Assembly (NCBI GenBank): GCA_005518185.1
Contig: RKSN01000002.1
Coordinates: 248,001-312,000 of the forward strand
DNA length: 64,000 nt
Direction: 5' to 3'
Source of the DNA: Chakrabartia godavariana
Lineage (GTDB): Bacteria > Pseudomonadota > Alphaproteobacteria > Sphingomonadales > Sphingomonadaceae
Below the pieces are notes generated by a model. It did no database searches. It saw nothing but the letters and a program-made list of their open reading frames with translations, and had not been told where the DNA came from. Of the stretch, positions 26,348 to 35,924 are shown piece by piece. Made by a program: the position numbers and the translations under genes. The number at the start of each line of letters is the position of its first letter. Position 1 is the stretch's first letter.

Positions 26348-26746
26348 ATGACCGACGCCGAACTGATGGAACAGAACCTGCTCGCCATTGCGGACAATGG
26401 CACCGATTTGCGCGACGCGATCTTTACCCGCTTTTTCACGGTCTATCCGGAACGGCGCGCGCTCTTCTACAGCGAAGATGCGGCCCAGCCACGCATGATG
26501 AACGAAACGCTCGACATGCTGTACGGGCTGGCGACCGACGAGACATGGGTCTGGTTCCAGATCGCCGCCCTCGTCTACAATCATCGCAACTATGGCGACT
26601 TCCCGCAGGCGGAATATGATCGGTTTGTGGAACTGACCGTGGAGGCCATTGGCGCGGCATCCGGTGAAAGCTGGACGGCCTTGCACGGCGAAGCCTGGGC
26701 ACGGCAGGCCACCAAGCTGAAGGCGTTGATCCAGAAAGCCCTTTAG
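26348..26746 (+). CDS. Single-domain globin
   Basis: This 132-residue protein has a globin-like pattern. A Phe at about position 40 (CD1) follows the helix AIFTRFFTVYPERR. The proximal His79 lies in ALVYNHRNYG, matching the F8 His of bacterial globins. The last helix includes SWTALHGEAWARQ. A haem-based role such as nitric oxide or oxygen handling is plausible but not shown. The start follows a GGGAGAGGCC ribosome-binding site. It lies between murJ and trpS with gaps of about 60 and 105 bases. The E-helix distal residue is not clear, so it is a divergent member. Confidence 0.65.
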   Translation: MTDAELMEQNLLAIADNGTDLRDAIFTRFFTVYPERRALFYSEDAAQPRMMNETLDMLYGLATDETWVWFQIAALVYNHRNYGDFPQAEYDRFVELTVEAIGAASGESWTALHGEAWARQATKLKALIQKAL

Positions 26747-26850
26747 CACCACCCCTTGCGCATTTCTGACCGAGCGGGCATCCGGCGCACTTCGTTCGAA
26801 AGCAACACCGGCAGGCGAGTCCAACCGCCTGCCCAATCGGGAAGTTCAGC

Positions 26851-27849
26851 ATGCGCGTCGTTTCCGGCATCCAGCCGACAGGCAATCTTCATCTCGGCAA
26901 TTATCTGGGCGCGATCCGCAACTGGGTGCGGATGCAGGATGAGCAGCAGGGCGACAAGCTCTACTTCCTGGCCGATCTTCATGCGATCACCGTCTACAAC
27001 AAGCCCGATGATCTCGCCGCGAACACGCGCGAAATGGCGGCCGCGCTGATCGCCAGCGGGATCGATCCGGACCGGTCGATCCTGTTCAATCAGGCGCGTG
27101 TGCCTGCCCATGCCGAGCTGGCCTGGCTGCTGTTCTGCACCGCGCGGATCGGCTGGCTCAACCGGATGACGCAGTTCAAGGACAAGGCGGGCAAGAACCG
27201 CGAAGGCGTGAGCGTCGGCCTTTTTGCCTATCCTGTGCTGCAGGCGGCAGACGTCCTCCTCTATCAGGCGACGCATGTGCCCGTGGGCGAGGATCAGAAA
27301 CAGCATCTGGAGCTGGCGCGTGATATTGCGCAAAAGTTCAACACCGACTTCGAAGCCGACGTCTTCACCCTGCCCGACCCGATCATCCCGCCGGCGGCTG
27401 CCCGGATCATGAGCCTGCGCGACGGATCGGCCAAGATGTCCAAGTCGGACCCGAGCGACATGAGCCGCATCAACCTGACCGACGACGCGGACACCATCAT
27501 GCAGAAGGTGAAGAAGGCCAAGACCGATCCCGAACCCTTGCCGTCGGACAAGGACGGGCTGGAAGGCCGGGCCGAAGCGCAGAATCTGGTTGGCATCTAT
27601 GCCGCCCTGTCGGACGAAAGCGTCGAGTCGGTCCTGGCGCGCTTTGGCGGTCAGGGCTTTGGCAGCTTCAAGCCCGCGCTCGGCGAACTGCTGATCGAGA
27701 AGCTGGGGCCGATCACCGCCCGCTTCAATGAACTGCGTCAGGATACAGCCGCGCTCGACGCCATCCTGATACGTGGCGCGGACAAGGCGTCGGCCCTAGC
27801 CGCCCCGACGCTGGCCGCGACCTATGCCGCGCTTGGCTTGCAGCGCTAA
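26851..27849 (+). CDS. trpS: Tryptophanyl-tRNA synthetase
   Basis: The 332-residue class I synthetase charges tRNA-Trp. The HIGH-equivalent motif appears as [13 protein letters not shown] near the N-terminus and the KMSKS loop as [11 protein letters not shown] near residue 200. The protein contains [13 protein letters not shown], typical of TrpS. No fusion or truncation is seen. The spacing from the globin gene (104 bases) suggests its own promoter. Confidence 0.97.
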   Translation: MRVVSGIQPTGNLHLGNYLGAIRNWVRMQDEQQGDKLYFLADLHAITVYNKPDDLAANTREMAAALIASGIDPDRSILFNQARVPAHAELAWLLFCTARIGWLNRMTQFKDKAGKNREGVSVGLFAYPVLQAADVLLYQATHVPVGEDQKQHLELARDIAQKFNTDFEADVFTLPDPIIPPAAARIMSLRDGSAKMSKSDPSDMSRINLTDDADTIMQKVKKAKTDPEPLPSDKDGLEGRAEAQNLVGIYAALSDESVESVLARFGGQGFGSFKPALGELLIEKLGPITARFNELRQDTAALDAILIRGADKASALAAPTLAATYAALGLQR

Positions 27850-27938
27850 TCCATTCAACCTCTATTCAGCGCGGTCGGCCGATCCTAGGTTCCACACCAG
27901 CCGACATGACGGCTGAGTCGCAGCAACGGGATAAGTCT

Positions 27939-28622
27939 ATGTCGCGTATGGGTTCACTTCTTCGCATGGTCGCACCGGTCGCCCTTCTGGCGGTGGGCGG
28001 TTGCGCCCAGAATTTCGATGCCAAGGTCAGCCGCTTTCAGCAGATGCCGGCCGCCCAAGGCCAGACGTTCGCGATCAAGGCCGGTGACCCCAAACTCGAT
28101 GGCGGTCTGGAGTTCCAGACCTACGCACAGCAGATCGCTGCGAAGCTGACGGGCGTCGGTTACCGTCAGGCCGCGACCGGTGAGGCGCCCAACCTACTCG
28201 TCAGCGTCAATTATGAGGTCGACAAGGGCCGCGAACGCCTGCGCAGCGCACCGCGCAGCGGGCTTGACCGGTGTTTTGGCTATTATGACCCCTGGTGCGG
28301 CGGCTTTGGCTATTGGGGCCGCCCCTATGGGCGCTACTCCGGCTATTATCCCGGCTTCTACGACCCCTTCCTCTTCGGGCCGGGCGGATATGACGATGTG
28401 GAGAGTTACACGGTCTACACCAGCGAACTTGATATGAAGATCGAGCGCGCAGGCTCCGGCGAGCGCGTGTTCGAGGGCAAGGCGCAGGCACAGTCGCTCA
28501 ACGACAATCTGACTTACCTCGTCCCGAACCTGATCGAAGCCATGTTTACAGGCTTTCCGGGAAGCTCGGGCGAGACCGTGAAGATCACCGTCCCACCGCC
28601 GCCCAAGAAGCAGGGCCGCTGA
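27939..28622 (+). CDS. DUF4136 family lipoprotein
   Basis: This 227-residue lipoprotein has a signal sequence ending in AVGGC (Cys about residue 21). The DUF4136 body follows (FDAKVSRFQQMP, ADPKLDGGLEF-like segment, AAKLTGVGYRQA). In the middle is a Tyr-, Gly- and Pro-rich stretch (YWGRPYGRYSGYYPGFYDP) and at the end VPNLIEAMFTGFPG. The function of the family is unknown; it is anchored in the envelope. I prefer ATG 27939 to an upstream frame from 27906 because it gives a compact basic N-region (MSRMGSLLRM). It is probably monocistronic. Confidence 0.85.
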   Translation: MSRMGSLLRMVAPVALLAVGGCAQNFDAKVSRFQQMPAAQGQTFAIKAGDPKLDGGLEFQTYAQQIAAKLTGVGYRQAATGEAPNLLVSVNYEVDKGRERLRSAPRSGLDRCFGYYDPWCGGFGYWGRPYGRYSGYYPGFYDPFLFGPGGYDDVESYTVYTSELDMKIERAGSGERVFEGKAQAQSLNDNLTYLVPNLIEAMFTGFPGSSGETVKITVPPPPKKQGR

Positions 28623-28682
28623 ACCACCTGCAATGTCGTAAAACGGGATACCCCGCGCGCGTTTCCCGCTTGCCGAATTCAG

Positions 28683-28716
28683 ACCATTATGGTTACTTGT
28701 TCGTAACCATAATGGT
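28683..28716. promoter_or_regulatory. Perfect 14-bp inverted repeat upstream of PEP-CTERM genes
   Basis: ACCATTATGGTTAC and its exact complement GTAACCATAATGGT flank a 6-base spacer (TTGTTC). The element lies 61 bases after the lipoprotein stop and 81 bases before the PEP-CTERM start at 28797. It lacks a T-run and is AT-rich, so it is more likely an operator or promoter element than a terminator. Part of it recurs upstream of another PEP-CTERM gene (63023-63036, 13 of 14 bases identical to the left arm). Confidence 0.55.
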
Positions 28717-28796
28717 GCCGAGTCGAACGACACCCTCTGTCTAACGGTCGCAAACTTTCACCCGCCAGCCTCGACTGGCGCATTTTGAGGTGTGCG

Positions 28797-29516
28797 ATGC
28801 GAAAGATTTTGATCTCGGCTCTTCTGGTTTCTGCGGCAATGCCTGCTCACGCGGCTGTGGTTTATCACTATGATTTTGACGCCCCGGCCGTTTTTGGCGC
28901 TGGGATTTCGCTGAGCAACGTGACGGGTGACACGGGCGACGTGCGCACGGCCGATGTCGGCCCTTGGAATGCGGCTGGCTGGAGCGGGAGATACTACCGC
29001 AATGCGACGGCGGGCAACCCCGCGACGAAGACCGAACTCACCTTCACCGGCCTCGGCGCGCACAATGTCGTTTCGATGTCCTTCATCGTCGGTCTGCTCG
29101 ACAGTTGGGATAGCCGGAACGGCAATCCTTCTCCAGACAATCTCGACATCTTCATCGATGGCGCCCTTGTCGCCTCGCTGACGGCCGCGAACGCGAGCGG
29201 TAGCATTTTTGATTATGGCGGCGGCACCGAAGTCGCACGCTGCGTGCAGGCCGATGGCCACCAATTCTACTGCGATACGCTTGTCGACTGGTCGAAGACA
29301 TTCGCCCACAGCGGCTCAACGCTGAAGCTCGGCTGGCAGGCCTCCGGCGCGGGCTGGCAGGCGGGCGATGACGAGTCCTGGGGCGTCGACAACATCAAAA
29401 TCGACTATTTCACGCGCGGCGGCGTGCCCGAACCGGCAGCTTGGGCGATGATGCTCACCGGCTTTGGAATCACGGGCGCTGCCATGCGCAAACGTAAAAA
29501 GGTCGCAATCGCATAA
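28797..29516 (+). CDS. PEPxxWA-CTERM sorting domain-containing protein
   Basis: This 239-residue exported protein has a 20-residue signal peptide (RKILISALLVSAAMPAHA). The body shows alternating strands and an Asp- and Gly-rich composition like a carbohydrate-binding jelly-roll. It ends in VPEPAAWAMMLTGFG, a short hydrophobic stretch and MRKRKK, the tripartite signal of exosortase substrates in sphingomonads. An exosortase would cleave and anchor it, perhaps with exopolysaccharide. No exosortase gene is in the window. ATG 28797 follows a TTGAGGTGTGCG ribosome-binding site. A perfect inverted repeat precedes it and a second PEP-CTERM gene follows 30 bases later, probably cotranscribed. Function unknown. 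Confidence 0.88.
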   Translation: MRKILISALLVSAAMPAHAAVVYHYDFDAPAVFGAGISLSNVTGDTGDVRTADVGPWNAAGWSGRYYRNATAGNPATKTELTFTGLGAHNVVSMSFIVGLLDSWDSRNGNPSPDNLDIFIDGALVASLTAANASGSIFDYGGGTEVARCVQADGHQFYCDTLVDWSKTFAHSGSTLKLGWQASGAGWQAGDDESWGVDNIKIDYFTRGGVPEPAAWAMMLTGFGITGAAMRKRKKVAIA

Positions 29517-29545
29517 TCCCAATTCCCTGTTTATCGGAGACCGTC

Positions 29546-30199
29546 ATGAAGACATTTCTGAGCTTTTCCCTGGCCGCATGCGCCCTGAGCCTGTCGGTCA
29601 GCGCGCAGGCGTCCACGGTCAATATCGACCTGAGCGGCGCATCGACAGGTACCCTCATTACGGCGCCGGGAGGCAGCTTTTCCCAAACCTTTGCCGGACA
29701 AACTGTTGCAGGCGCGGGCATAACTGGCTCGCCAACCGGTCCGCTGTCGCTTGCGGCGGCAGGGACTATTTCGGTCGCTTTCTGGAATCCGGTCGTTTCG
29801 CCCGCAGGCAATTCCCTGCTCTCCCAACCGGGCAATTCGGCGCCGCTTTCCATCCTGTTTGACACCTTGGCGGACAGCCTGACGTTTACCATGGGCTCCT
29901 CAGATGCGGGGAGCACCATCAAGGTTCATGCCTTCGGCGCGAACGGCGCACTTCTGGGATCAACCCAGGTCACGATGCTCAATGGCTACAACGTCTATAA
30001 CCTGAGCGGCCTTGGCAACTTCAAGGGTCTGACGTTCTTTGACAACAATGACCCTGCAGGCGTCCGGTTCATGAACTTTGCCTATAACTCAGTCGCTGGC
30101 GGCGGCGTGCCCGAACCGGCAGCTTGGGCGATGATGCTCGCCGGCTTCGGCATTGCGGGCGCGGCCATGCGTCGGCGCACCAGACTTCAGGCGGCCTGA
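29546..30199 (+). CDS. PEPxxWA-CTERM sorting domain-containing protein
   Basis: This 217-residue exported protein has a signal peptide (FLSFSLAACALSLSVSAQA) and a body of short strands rich in Gly, Ser and Asn. It ends in the sorting signal VPEPAAWAMMLAGFG with a MRRRTR tail. It is the second gene of a pair, 29 bases after the first, with a GGAGACC ribosome-binding site. The bases encoding the start of its sorting signal (30099-30139) are identical for 41 bases to those of its neighbour (29416-29456), although the bodies look unrelated. A terminator follows. Confidence 0.88.
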   Translation: MKTFLSFSLAACALSLSVSAQASTVNIDLSGASTGTLITAPGGSFSQTFAGQTVAGAGITGSPTGPLSLAAAGTISVAFWNPVVSPAGNSLLSQPGNSAPLSILFDTLADSLTFTMGSSDAGSTIKVHAFGANGALLGSTQVTMLNGYNVYNLSGLGNFKGLTFFDNNDPAGVRFMNFAYNSVAGGGVPEPAAWAMMLAGFGIAGAAMRRRTRLQAA

Positions 30200-30224
30200 G
30201 ACCAGTCCCGTCCACACGGAGGGA

Positions 30225-30257
30225 GGCCCGTCCGGTTCGCCGGGCGGGCCTTTTCTT
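30225..30257 (+). terminator. Intrinsic terminator after the PEP-CTERM pair
   Basis: GGCCCGTCCGG, a TTCG tetraloop and CCGGGCGGGCC form a stem with one G-T pair, followed by TTTTCTTT. It ends the PEP-CTERM transcript just before the convergent metH stop. Confidence 0.85.
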
Positions 30258-30262
30258 TCGCC

Positions 30263-32866
30263 CTAGTCGAGGTTCGGGCGAAGCCAGCGGGTCGCCGTGT
30301 CGAGATCAACCCCGCGCCGCGCGGCATAATCCGTCAGCTGATCTTGGCCCACGCGAGCAACGCCGAAATACTCGCTCTGCGGGTGACCGAAGTAGAATCC
30401 GGAAACGGCCGCCGTCGGCAGCATGGCAAAGCTTTCGGTGAGCACCAGGCCCGCCGTGTCGCCTGCCTGCAGCAGATCGAACAGGATCGGCTTCAGGCTG
30501 TGGTCCGGGCAGGCCGGATAGCCTGGTGCCGGGCGGATGCCGCGATATTGTTCCTTGATCAGCGCCTCATTGGTCAACTGCTCTCCCGGCGCATAGCCCC
30601 ACAGGGTCGTGCGAACATGCTGATGCAGGCGCTCGGCAAAGGCCTCGGCAAAGCGATCGGCCAGCGCCTTCAGCAGGATGTCCTGATAATCGTCATGCGC
30701 TGCCTTGAACCGGGCAATGTGCGGATCAATGCCGTGAATGCCGACCGCAAAGCCGCCCAGCCAGTCGCCGTCCGGGCTGATGAAGTCCGCAAGGCACATG
30801 TTCGCCCGATCGCGGCTCTTGCGGATCTGCTGGCGCAGGAAGCTGAAGGTGACGTGGCGTTCTTCCTCAGCGAGGTGGACCACAACGTCGTCCCCTTCCC
30901 GCGCGCACGGCCACAGACCGACCACACCCTTCGCCGTAAGCCATTTCTCCGCGATGATCTGGTCGAGCATCTTGTTCGCGTCGGCAAAAAGGTTGCGCGC
31001 GCTTTCGCCCACAATCTCATCGTCAAGGATGGCGGGGTACGTGCCGTGGAGTTCCCACGCCCGGAAGAAGGGCGTCCAGTCAATCACATCGCGCAGATCG
31101 GCCAGATCCCAGTCGTCAAAGACATGCAGGCCGGGCTGTTCGGGCGGCGGCGGACGATGGCTCATGTCGGCGACAAACGCGTTGGCCCGTGCATCCTCAA
31201 GGCTCAAGAGGATGCTGGCTTCCTTGCCGGCGCGCACATCACGGACGTGCTGATAATCGTCCGCCGTTGTCTGCACAAAGCCGTCGCGCTGCGTGTCTGA
31301 CAGAAGCTGCGAGGCGACGCCGACTGCGCGGCTCGCGTCGAGCACATGGATCACCGGCCCGTCATAGGCCGGGTCGATCTTGAGCGCGGTGTGCACCTTT
31401 GAGGTGGTTGCGCCACCGATGAGCAACGGAATGGTGAAGCCTGCGCGCTGCATTTCCTCGGCCACGGTCACCATCTCATCGAGCGACGGCGTAATGAGGC
31501 CAGACAGGCCGATCATGTCGGCGTCATTGTCCTTCGCGGCCTGCAGGATCGTGCTCCACGGGACCATCACGCCAAGGTCGATGACCTCATAGCCATTGCA
31601 CTGAAGGACCACGCCGACGATATTCTTGCCAATATCGTGCACATCGCCTTTGACGGTTGCCATGATGATGCGGCCCTTGGCCTTGGCGCCCTCTTCCTTC
31701 GCCGCTTCGATGAAGGGGATGAGGTGCGCGACCGCCTTCTTCATGACGCGCGCCGACTTCACGACCTGCGGCAGGAACATCTTGCCGGACCCGAACAGGT
31801 CGCCCACGACGTTCATGCCATCCATCAGCGGGCCTTCGATCACCTCGATCGGACGGGCGGCTGAAAGGCGCGCTTCTTCGGTATCCTCGACGATATAGGC
31901 GTCGATGCCTTTGACCAGCGCGTGTTCCAGCCGCTTGACAACGGGCCAGCTGCGCCATTCCTCGGCCTGCTTTTCGGCCTCGGGCGATGTCCCCCGGAAC
32001 TTGTCTGCCAGCGTGACCAGCCGGTCAGTCGCATCCGGGCGGCGGTTGAGAACAACGTCCTCGCACAGTTCGCGCAGTTCCGGGTCGATCGTGTCATAGA
32101 CGTCGAGCTGCCCGGCATTGACGATGCCCATGTCCATGCCCGCCGGAATGGCGTGGTAAAGGAAGACCGAGTGCATCGCGCGGCGCACCGGCTCATTGCC
32201 GCGGAAGCTGAACGACAGGTTGGACAGGCCGCCCGAGATATGGACGTGCGGGCACCGCGCCTTGATCTCCCGCGCGGCCTCGATGAAGTCCACGCCGTAA
32301 TTATTGTGCTCCTCAATCCCCGTCGCGACGGCGAAGATGTTTGGATCAAAGATGATGTCTTCCGGCGGAAAGCCGATGCCGGTCAGCAGGTCATAGGCGC
32401 GGCAGCATATCTCGACCTTGCGGTCCTTGGTGTCGGCCTGCCCCTTCTCGTCAAACGCCATGACGACGACGGCGGCGCCATAATTCATGCACTTGCGCGC
32501 GTGATCAAGGAAAGCCTCTTCGCCTTCTTTCATGCTGATCGAGTTCACGATGGGCTTGCCCGACACGCACTTCAGGCCCGCTTCAATGACCTCCCATTTG
32601 GAGCTGTCGATCATGACGGGCACGCGGGCGATATCGGGTTCGGCGGCGATCAGCTTCAGATAGGTCGTCATCGCCTCAACGGCGTCGAGCAGCCCCTCGT
32701 CCATGTTGACGTCGATGATCTGCGCCCCGTTTTCGACCTGCTGGCGCGCGACCTCCACGGCCTTGGTGTAGTCGCCCGCAAGGATCAGCTTCTTGAAGGC
32801 AGCTGAGCCGGTGACATTGGTACGCTCGCCGACGTTGACGAAGATAGCGGTCTGGGTGGTGGTCAC
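30263..32866 (-). CDS. metH: Methionine synthase, cobalamin- and pterin-binding half
   Basis: This 867-residue protein carries the methyltetrahydrofolate-binding domain ([28 protein letters not shown]), the cobalamin cap and cobalamin domain with [11 protein letters not shown] (axial His about residue 410), and the reactivation domain ending [15 protein letters not shown]. It transfers methyl from methyltetrahydrofolate to homocysteine held by the partner half at 32993-34039. Many sphingomonads have this split form. A frame open to GTG 32926 would read through a REP repeat, so I prefer GTG 32866 ([11 protein letters not shown]), although its ribosome-binding site is weak. It is the last gene of a methionine operon. 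Confidence 0.94.
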   Translation of the reverse strand: MTTTQTAIFVNVGERTNVTGSAAFKKLILAGDYTKAVEVARQQVENGAQIIDVNMDEGLLDAVEAMTTYLKLIAAEPDIARVPVMIDSSKWEVIEAGLKCVSGKPIVNSISMKEGEEAFLDHARKCMNYGAAVVVMAFDEKGQADTKDRKVEICCRAYDLLTGIGFPPEDIIFDPNIFAVATGIEEHNNYGVDFIEAAREIKARCPHVHISGGLSNLSFSFRGNEPVRRAMHSVFLYHAIPAGMDMGIVNAGQLDVYDTIDPELRELCEDVVLNRRPDATDRLVTLADKFRGTSPEAEKQAEEWRSWPVVKRLEHALVKGIDAYIVEDTEEARLSAARPIEVIEGPLMDGMNVVGDLFGSGKMFLPQVVKSARVMKKAVAHLIPFIEAAKEEGAKAKGRIIMATVKGDVHDIGKNIVGVVLQCNGYEVIDLGVMVPWSTILQAAKDNDADMIGLSGLITPSLDEMVTVAEEMQRAGFTIPLLIGGATTSKVHTALKIDPAYDGPVIHVLDASRAVGVASQLLSDTQRDGFVQTTADDYQHVRDVRAGKEASILLSLEDARANAFVADMSHRPPPPEQPGLHVFDDWDLADLRDVIDWTPFFRAWELHGTYPAILDDEIVGESARNLFADANKMLDQIIAEKWLTAKGVVGLWPCAREGDDVVVHLAEEERHVTFSFLRQQIRKSRDRANMCLADFISPDGDWLGGFAVGIHGIDPHIARFKAAHDDYQDILLKALADRFAEAFAERLHQHVRTTLWGYAPGEQLTNEALIKEQYRGIRPAPGYPACPDHSLKPILFDLLQAGDTAGLVLTESFAMLPTAAVSGFYFGHPQSEYFGVARVGQDQLTDYAARRGVDLDTATRWLRPNLD

Positions 32867-32883
32867 TGGTCTAATCCCGAATT

Positions 32884-32975
32884 CCGTTTGTGCTGAGCTT
32901 TTCCAAGCACTGTTCTTGCTGTTCACCGTTTCGGTCGGAAGAAGGACGGTCCTTCGACAGGCTCAGGACAAACGG
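32884..32975. repeat. REP-like inverted doublet between the two metH halves
   Basis: Two copies of a sphingomonad-type REP element face each other: CCGTTTGTGCTGAGC... (32884-32914) and the reverse of CCGTTTGTCCTGAGC... (32946-32975). Each copy has its own small stem: GTGCT with AGCAC in the first, GTCCT with AGGAC in the second. The paired changes preserve the stem. The doublet fills the whole gap between the genes and may affect RNA stability or processing. Such elements are mobilised in trans by RAYT transposases, none of which is in the window. Confidence 0.7.
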
Positions 32976-32992
32976 TGAGATTTTTCTCGCCT

Positions 32993-34039
32993 TCACGCCG
33001 CAATCGTCATCGGCTCAAGACCGGCAAGCCGGGTCTTGATCGCGGGCGTCGGGATGCCCCGTGGGGGCAGCCCGGCCACCGCCTTCGCCATGGCCGCGAT
33101 ATGCGCAGGGCTGGAGCCGCAGCATCCGCCCAGAATGTTCACCTGCCCCGCATCCGCCCATTCGCGCACGAAGGCGGCGGTCTCGTCGGGCAGCTCGTCG
33201 TACTGGCCGAGTTCGTTCGGAAGCCCCGCATTGGGATAGACCATGATGAGTGTCTCAGCGATGCCAGAGAGCAGCTTCACATGCGGGCGCAGCTGCTCCG
33301 CGCCGAACGAGCAATTGAGGCCGATGGTGACTGGCCGCGCGTGCTTGACCGCGTACCAGAAGGCCTCAACCGTGTGGCCCGACAGGTTGCGGCCCGACAG
33401 GTCGGTCAGCGTCATGGAGATCATGATCGGAACGTCCCGGCCGAGCGCGGCCTGCGCCTCCAGCACCGCCATGATCGCGGCCTTAGCATTGAGCGTGTCG
33501 AACACCGTTTCGATCAGGATGAAGTCCACGCCACCTTCCACGAGCGCGTCGACCTGCTCCCGATAGACGTCCTTCAGATAGTCAAAATCGATCTCGCGAT
33601 AGCCGGGATCATTGACGTCGGGCGACAGCGACAGCGTCTTGTTGGTGGGACCGATGGCACCGGCGACAAAGCGTGGCCGGTTGTCCTTTGCGGCATAGTC
33701 GTCCGCTACCTTGCGCGCGATGCGGGCATTGGCAACATTCAGATCATGCACCAGCGCCTCGGCGCCATAGTCGGCCTGACTGATGCGCGTGGAGCTAAAG
33801 GTGTTGGTCGAAATAATGTCCGACCCCGCCTCGAAGTAGGCGCGCGCAATCGCTTCCACGATATCGGGCCGCGTCAGCGCCAGAATGTCGTTATTGCCCT
33901 TCTGGTCGTGCGACAGACCGAGCGTCCCGGCATAGTCGGCCTCCTGCAGGCCGTAATTCTGGATCTGGGTGCCCCACGCTCCGTCGGTCAGGAGGATGCG
34001 GGTCGCCGCTTCGGCGAGAAGGCGTTCACGGGCGGACAT
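32993..34039 (-). CDS. metH: Methionine synthase, homocysteine-binding half
   Basis: This 348-residue protein is the homocysteine S-methyltransferase domain. It begins MSARERLLAEAATRILLTDGAWGTQ. The zinc-binding Cys residues lie in GLNCSFG and LGGCCGSSP near the end. It activates homocysteine for methyl transfer from the cobalamin half encoded downstream. A longer frame to 34156 overlaps metF and is rejected. The start at 34037-34039 shares a base with the metF stop (TAATG), so the two are coupled. Confidence 0.95.
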   Translation of the reverse strand: MSARERLLAEAATRILLTDGAWGTQIQNYGLQEADYAGTLGLSHDQKGNNDILALTRPDIVEAIARAYFEAGSDIISTNTFSSTRISQADYGAEALVHDLNVANARIARKVADDYAAKDNRPRFVAGAIGPTNKTLSLSPDVNDPGYREIDFDYLKDVYREQVDALVEGGVDFILIETVFDTLNAKAAIMAVLEAQAALGRDVPIMISMTLTDLSGRNLSGHTVEAFWYAVKHARPVTIGLNCSFGAEQLRPHVKLLSGIAETLIMVYPNAGLPNELGQYDELPDETAAFVREWADAGQVNILGGCCGSSPAHIAAMAKAVAGLPPRGIPTPAIKTRLAGLEPMTIAA

Positions 34040-34965
34040 TATCGGGCTCCTTGCGCACGCAGGCCGAGCAGATGGCAGATCGCAAAGCTCAGCTCGGCGC
34101 GGTTCAACGTGTAGAAATGGAAACTGCGGACGCCGCCCGCATAGAGACGGCGGCACATTTCCGCCGAGATGGTCGCCGCGACAAGCTGGCGGGCGGCGGG
34201 ATGATCGTCCAGCCCTTCGAACAACCGGTCCATCCAGTCGGGGATCGTGGCACCACAGGCCTGCGCGAACTTGCGTGCCTGGCCGACATTGGAGACGGGA
34301 AGGATGCCCGGCACAATCTCCGCACTGATCCCGGCCGCAGCCGCATCGTCGCAGAAACGGAAGAAGACTTCGGGCGAGAAGAAGAACTGTGTGATCGCGC
34401 GGGTCGCCCCGGCATCAAGCTTGCGCTTCAGATTGTCGATGTCGGACGCAGGCGACAGCGCCTCGGGGTGCATTTCGGGATAGGCGGCCACCGAAATCTC
34501 GAACGGAGCGACCGCCTTGAGCCCGGCGACAAGGTCTGCCGCTGACGCATAGCCATCGGGGTGCGGCTGGAACTTCTGTCCGAGTTCCGGCGGATCACCG
34601 CGCAGCGCGACGATATGGCGCACGCCTGCATCCCAATAGCTTTTGGCGACCTCGGCGATCTCCGCCTTGCTGGCCGCGACACAAGTGAGATGCGCAGCCG
34701 CCGGGACGTTCGATTCCCGGGCGATGCGCGCGACCGTGCCGTGCGTGCGTTCCCGCGTCGAACCACCGGCCCCATAGGTCACAGACACGAAGCGCGGGTT
34801 GAACGGCTCCAGCGTGGTGAACGTCTCCCACAGCTGCTCTTCCATCCGCTCGGTCTTGGGCGGGAAAAATTCGAACGAGACCTGCGCATCGCCGGCAAGA
34901 TCGGCGAAGAGCGGGGTATCGAGCGCGCGACGGGCCTCGCGCAGGCTGGCAAGCGAGATGTTCAT
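34039..34965 (-). CDS. metF: Methylenetetrahydrofolate reductase
   Basis: The 308-residue flavoenzyme reduces methylene-tetrahydrofolate to methyltetrahydrofolate, the methyl donor of the split methionine synthase encoded next. FAD-barrel motifs include VSFEFFPPKT, FVSVTYGAGGSTRERT, HLTCVAASKAE, ALRGDPPE and TRAITQFFF. It begins four bases inside the end of the regulator gene (ATGA overlap) and shares a base with the next gene, so the regulator, metF and metH are one coupled unit. Confidence 0.96.
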   Translation of the reverse strand: MNISLASLREARRALDTPLFADLAGDAQVSFEFFPPKTERMEEQLWETFTTLEPFNPRFVSVTYGAGGSTRERTHGTVARIARESNVPAAAHLTCVAASKAEIAEVAKSYWDAGVRHIVALRGDPPELGQKFQPHPDGYASAADLVAGLKAVAPFEISVAAYPEMHPEALSPASDIDNLKRKLDAGATRAITQFFFSPEVFFRFCDDAAAAGISAEIVPGILPVSNVGQARKFAQACGATIPDWMDRLFEGLDDHPAARQLVAATISAEMCRRLYAGGVRSFHFYTLNRAELSFAICHLLGLRAQGAR

Positions 34966-35924
34966 GCGGAAACAACCCGCAATCCGGACCCGGCCGGACG
35001 CGCGCCCATCCAGAGCTTCACCGTCAGCGCATGACCGGAAAGCTCACGCACTTCTGCAAGCTCCAGTCCCGCCGCGCCGAACCACTGCGCCATCTGTTCA
35101 TCGGAAAAGCCGAGGCGCGCATGGGCATCCTGCGTGCGCAGCTCTTCATGGCTGTGCGGCGCAAAGTCGACGATCAGCAGACGGCCGCCGGGCTTCACCA
35201 GCCGCGCGACCTCGGCAATCGCCGGTTCGGGTGCGGGCAGATAGTGGAGCACCTGATGCAGGACGACGGTGTCCCCTGCCCCATCCTCAAGCGGGAGGGC
35301 CATGATGTCGCCCTGACGCAGCTCCCAGCCACCGGCCATGGCCGCCGTCAGCTTGCCACGGGCGACGCGCAGCATTTCAGGGCTCCGGTCGATCCCGATC
35401 GCATGGTCTGCATGGCCGGACAGAAGCTCGATGATTCGCCCCGTCCCCGTGCCGATATCGACCAAAGTGCCAAGCGAGCCCTCGCCCAGCAGCGCGCGCA
35501 TCGCGGATTCGACCTCGCTTTCGGGTACGTGGAGCGACCGCAGCGAGTCCCAATGTTCGGCATGGCCGGCAAAATAGCGCTCGGCTGCCGCCGCACGGTC
35601 GGCGCGCACCGCCGCCAGACGCGCCGCATCGGCCACGTGCCAATGGTCTTCGCCCAGCGTTTCGAACCACCCGTCAATCGCCTCAAAGAGCGGACCCGTC
35701 GCATGCTTCGGGCCGGGCCCGATGAACACCCAGCTGCCCTCCTTGCGGCGTTCGGCGACGCCCGCGTCGCACAAGATCTTGATATGGCGCGAAACACGCG
35801 GTTGGCTCTGGGCCAGCACCTGGGCGAGCTCGCCCACGGAAAGCTCCATCGTGCGGAGCAGCTGGACGATGCGCAGACGCGTGGGGTCTGCCAGAGCGCG
35901 GAAGATGTCGAGCATTTTCGTCAT
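34962..35924 (-). CDS. sahR: ArsR-family regulator fused to a SAM-dependent methyltransferase domain (SahR-like)
   Basis: The 320-residue protein joins an ArsR winged helix (about 1-85: ALADPTRLRIVQLLR, AQSQPRVSRHIKILCDAGV) to a Rossmann methyltransferase domain (about 125-310: LVDIGTGTGRIIELL, DMALPLEDGAG-like segment, VLHQVLHYLPAPE). This architecture is that of SahR, which in proteobacteria senses S-adenosylhomocysteine and represses methionine-cycle genes. It heads the operon with metF and both metH halves and overlaps metF by four bases. An ATAAAGA palindrome lies immediately upstream of its start, so it probably represses its own operon. The symbol is given by architecture and context. 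Confidence 0.85.
   Translation of the reverse strand: MTKMLDIFRALADPTRLRIVQLLRTMELSVGELAQVLAQSQPRVSRHIKILCDAGVAERRKEGSWVFIGPGPKHATGPLFEAIDGWFETLGEDHWHVADAARLAAVRADRAAAAERYFAGHAEHWDSLRSLHVPESEVESAMRALLGEGSLGTLVDIGTGTGRIIELLSGHADHAIGIDRSPEMLRVARGKLTAAMAGGWELRQGDIMALPLEDGAGDTVVLHQVLHYLPAPEPAIAEVARLVKPGGRLLIVDFAPHSHEELRTQDAHARLGFSDEQMAQWFGAAGLELAEVRELSGHALTVKLWMGARPAGSGLRVVSA

Noticed and set aside
32867-32926. N-terminal extension of the metH cobalamin half to GTG 32926
   Set aside because: These codons are the translation of a REP element, so the start at 32866 is more likely.
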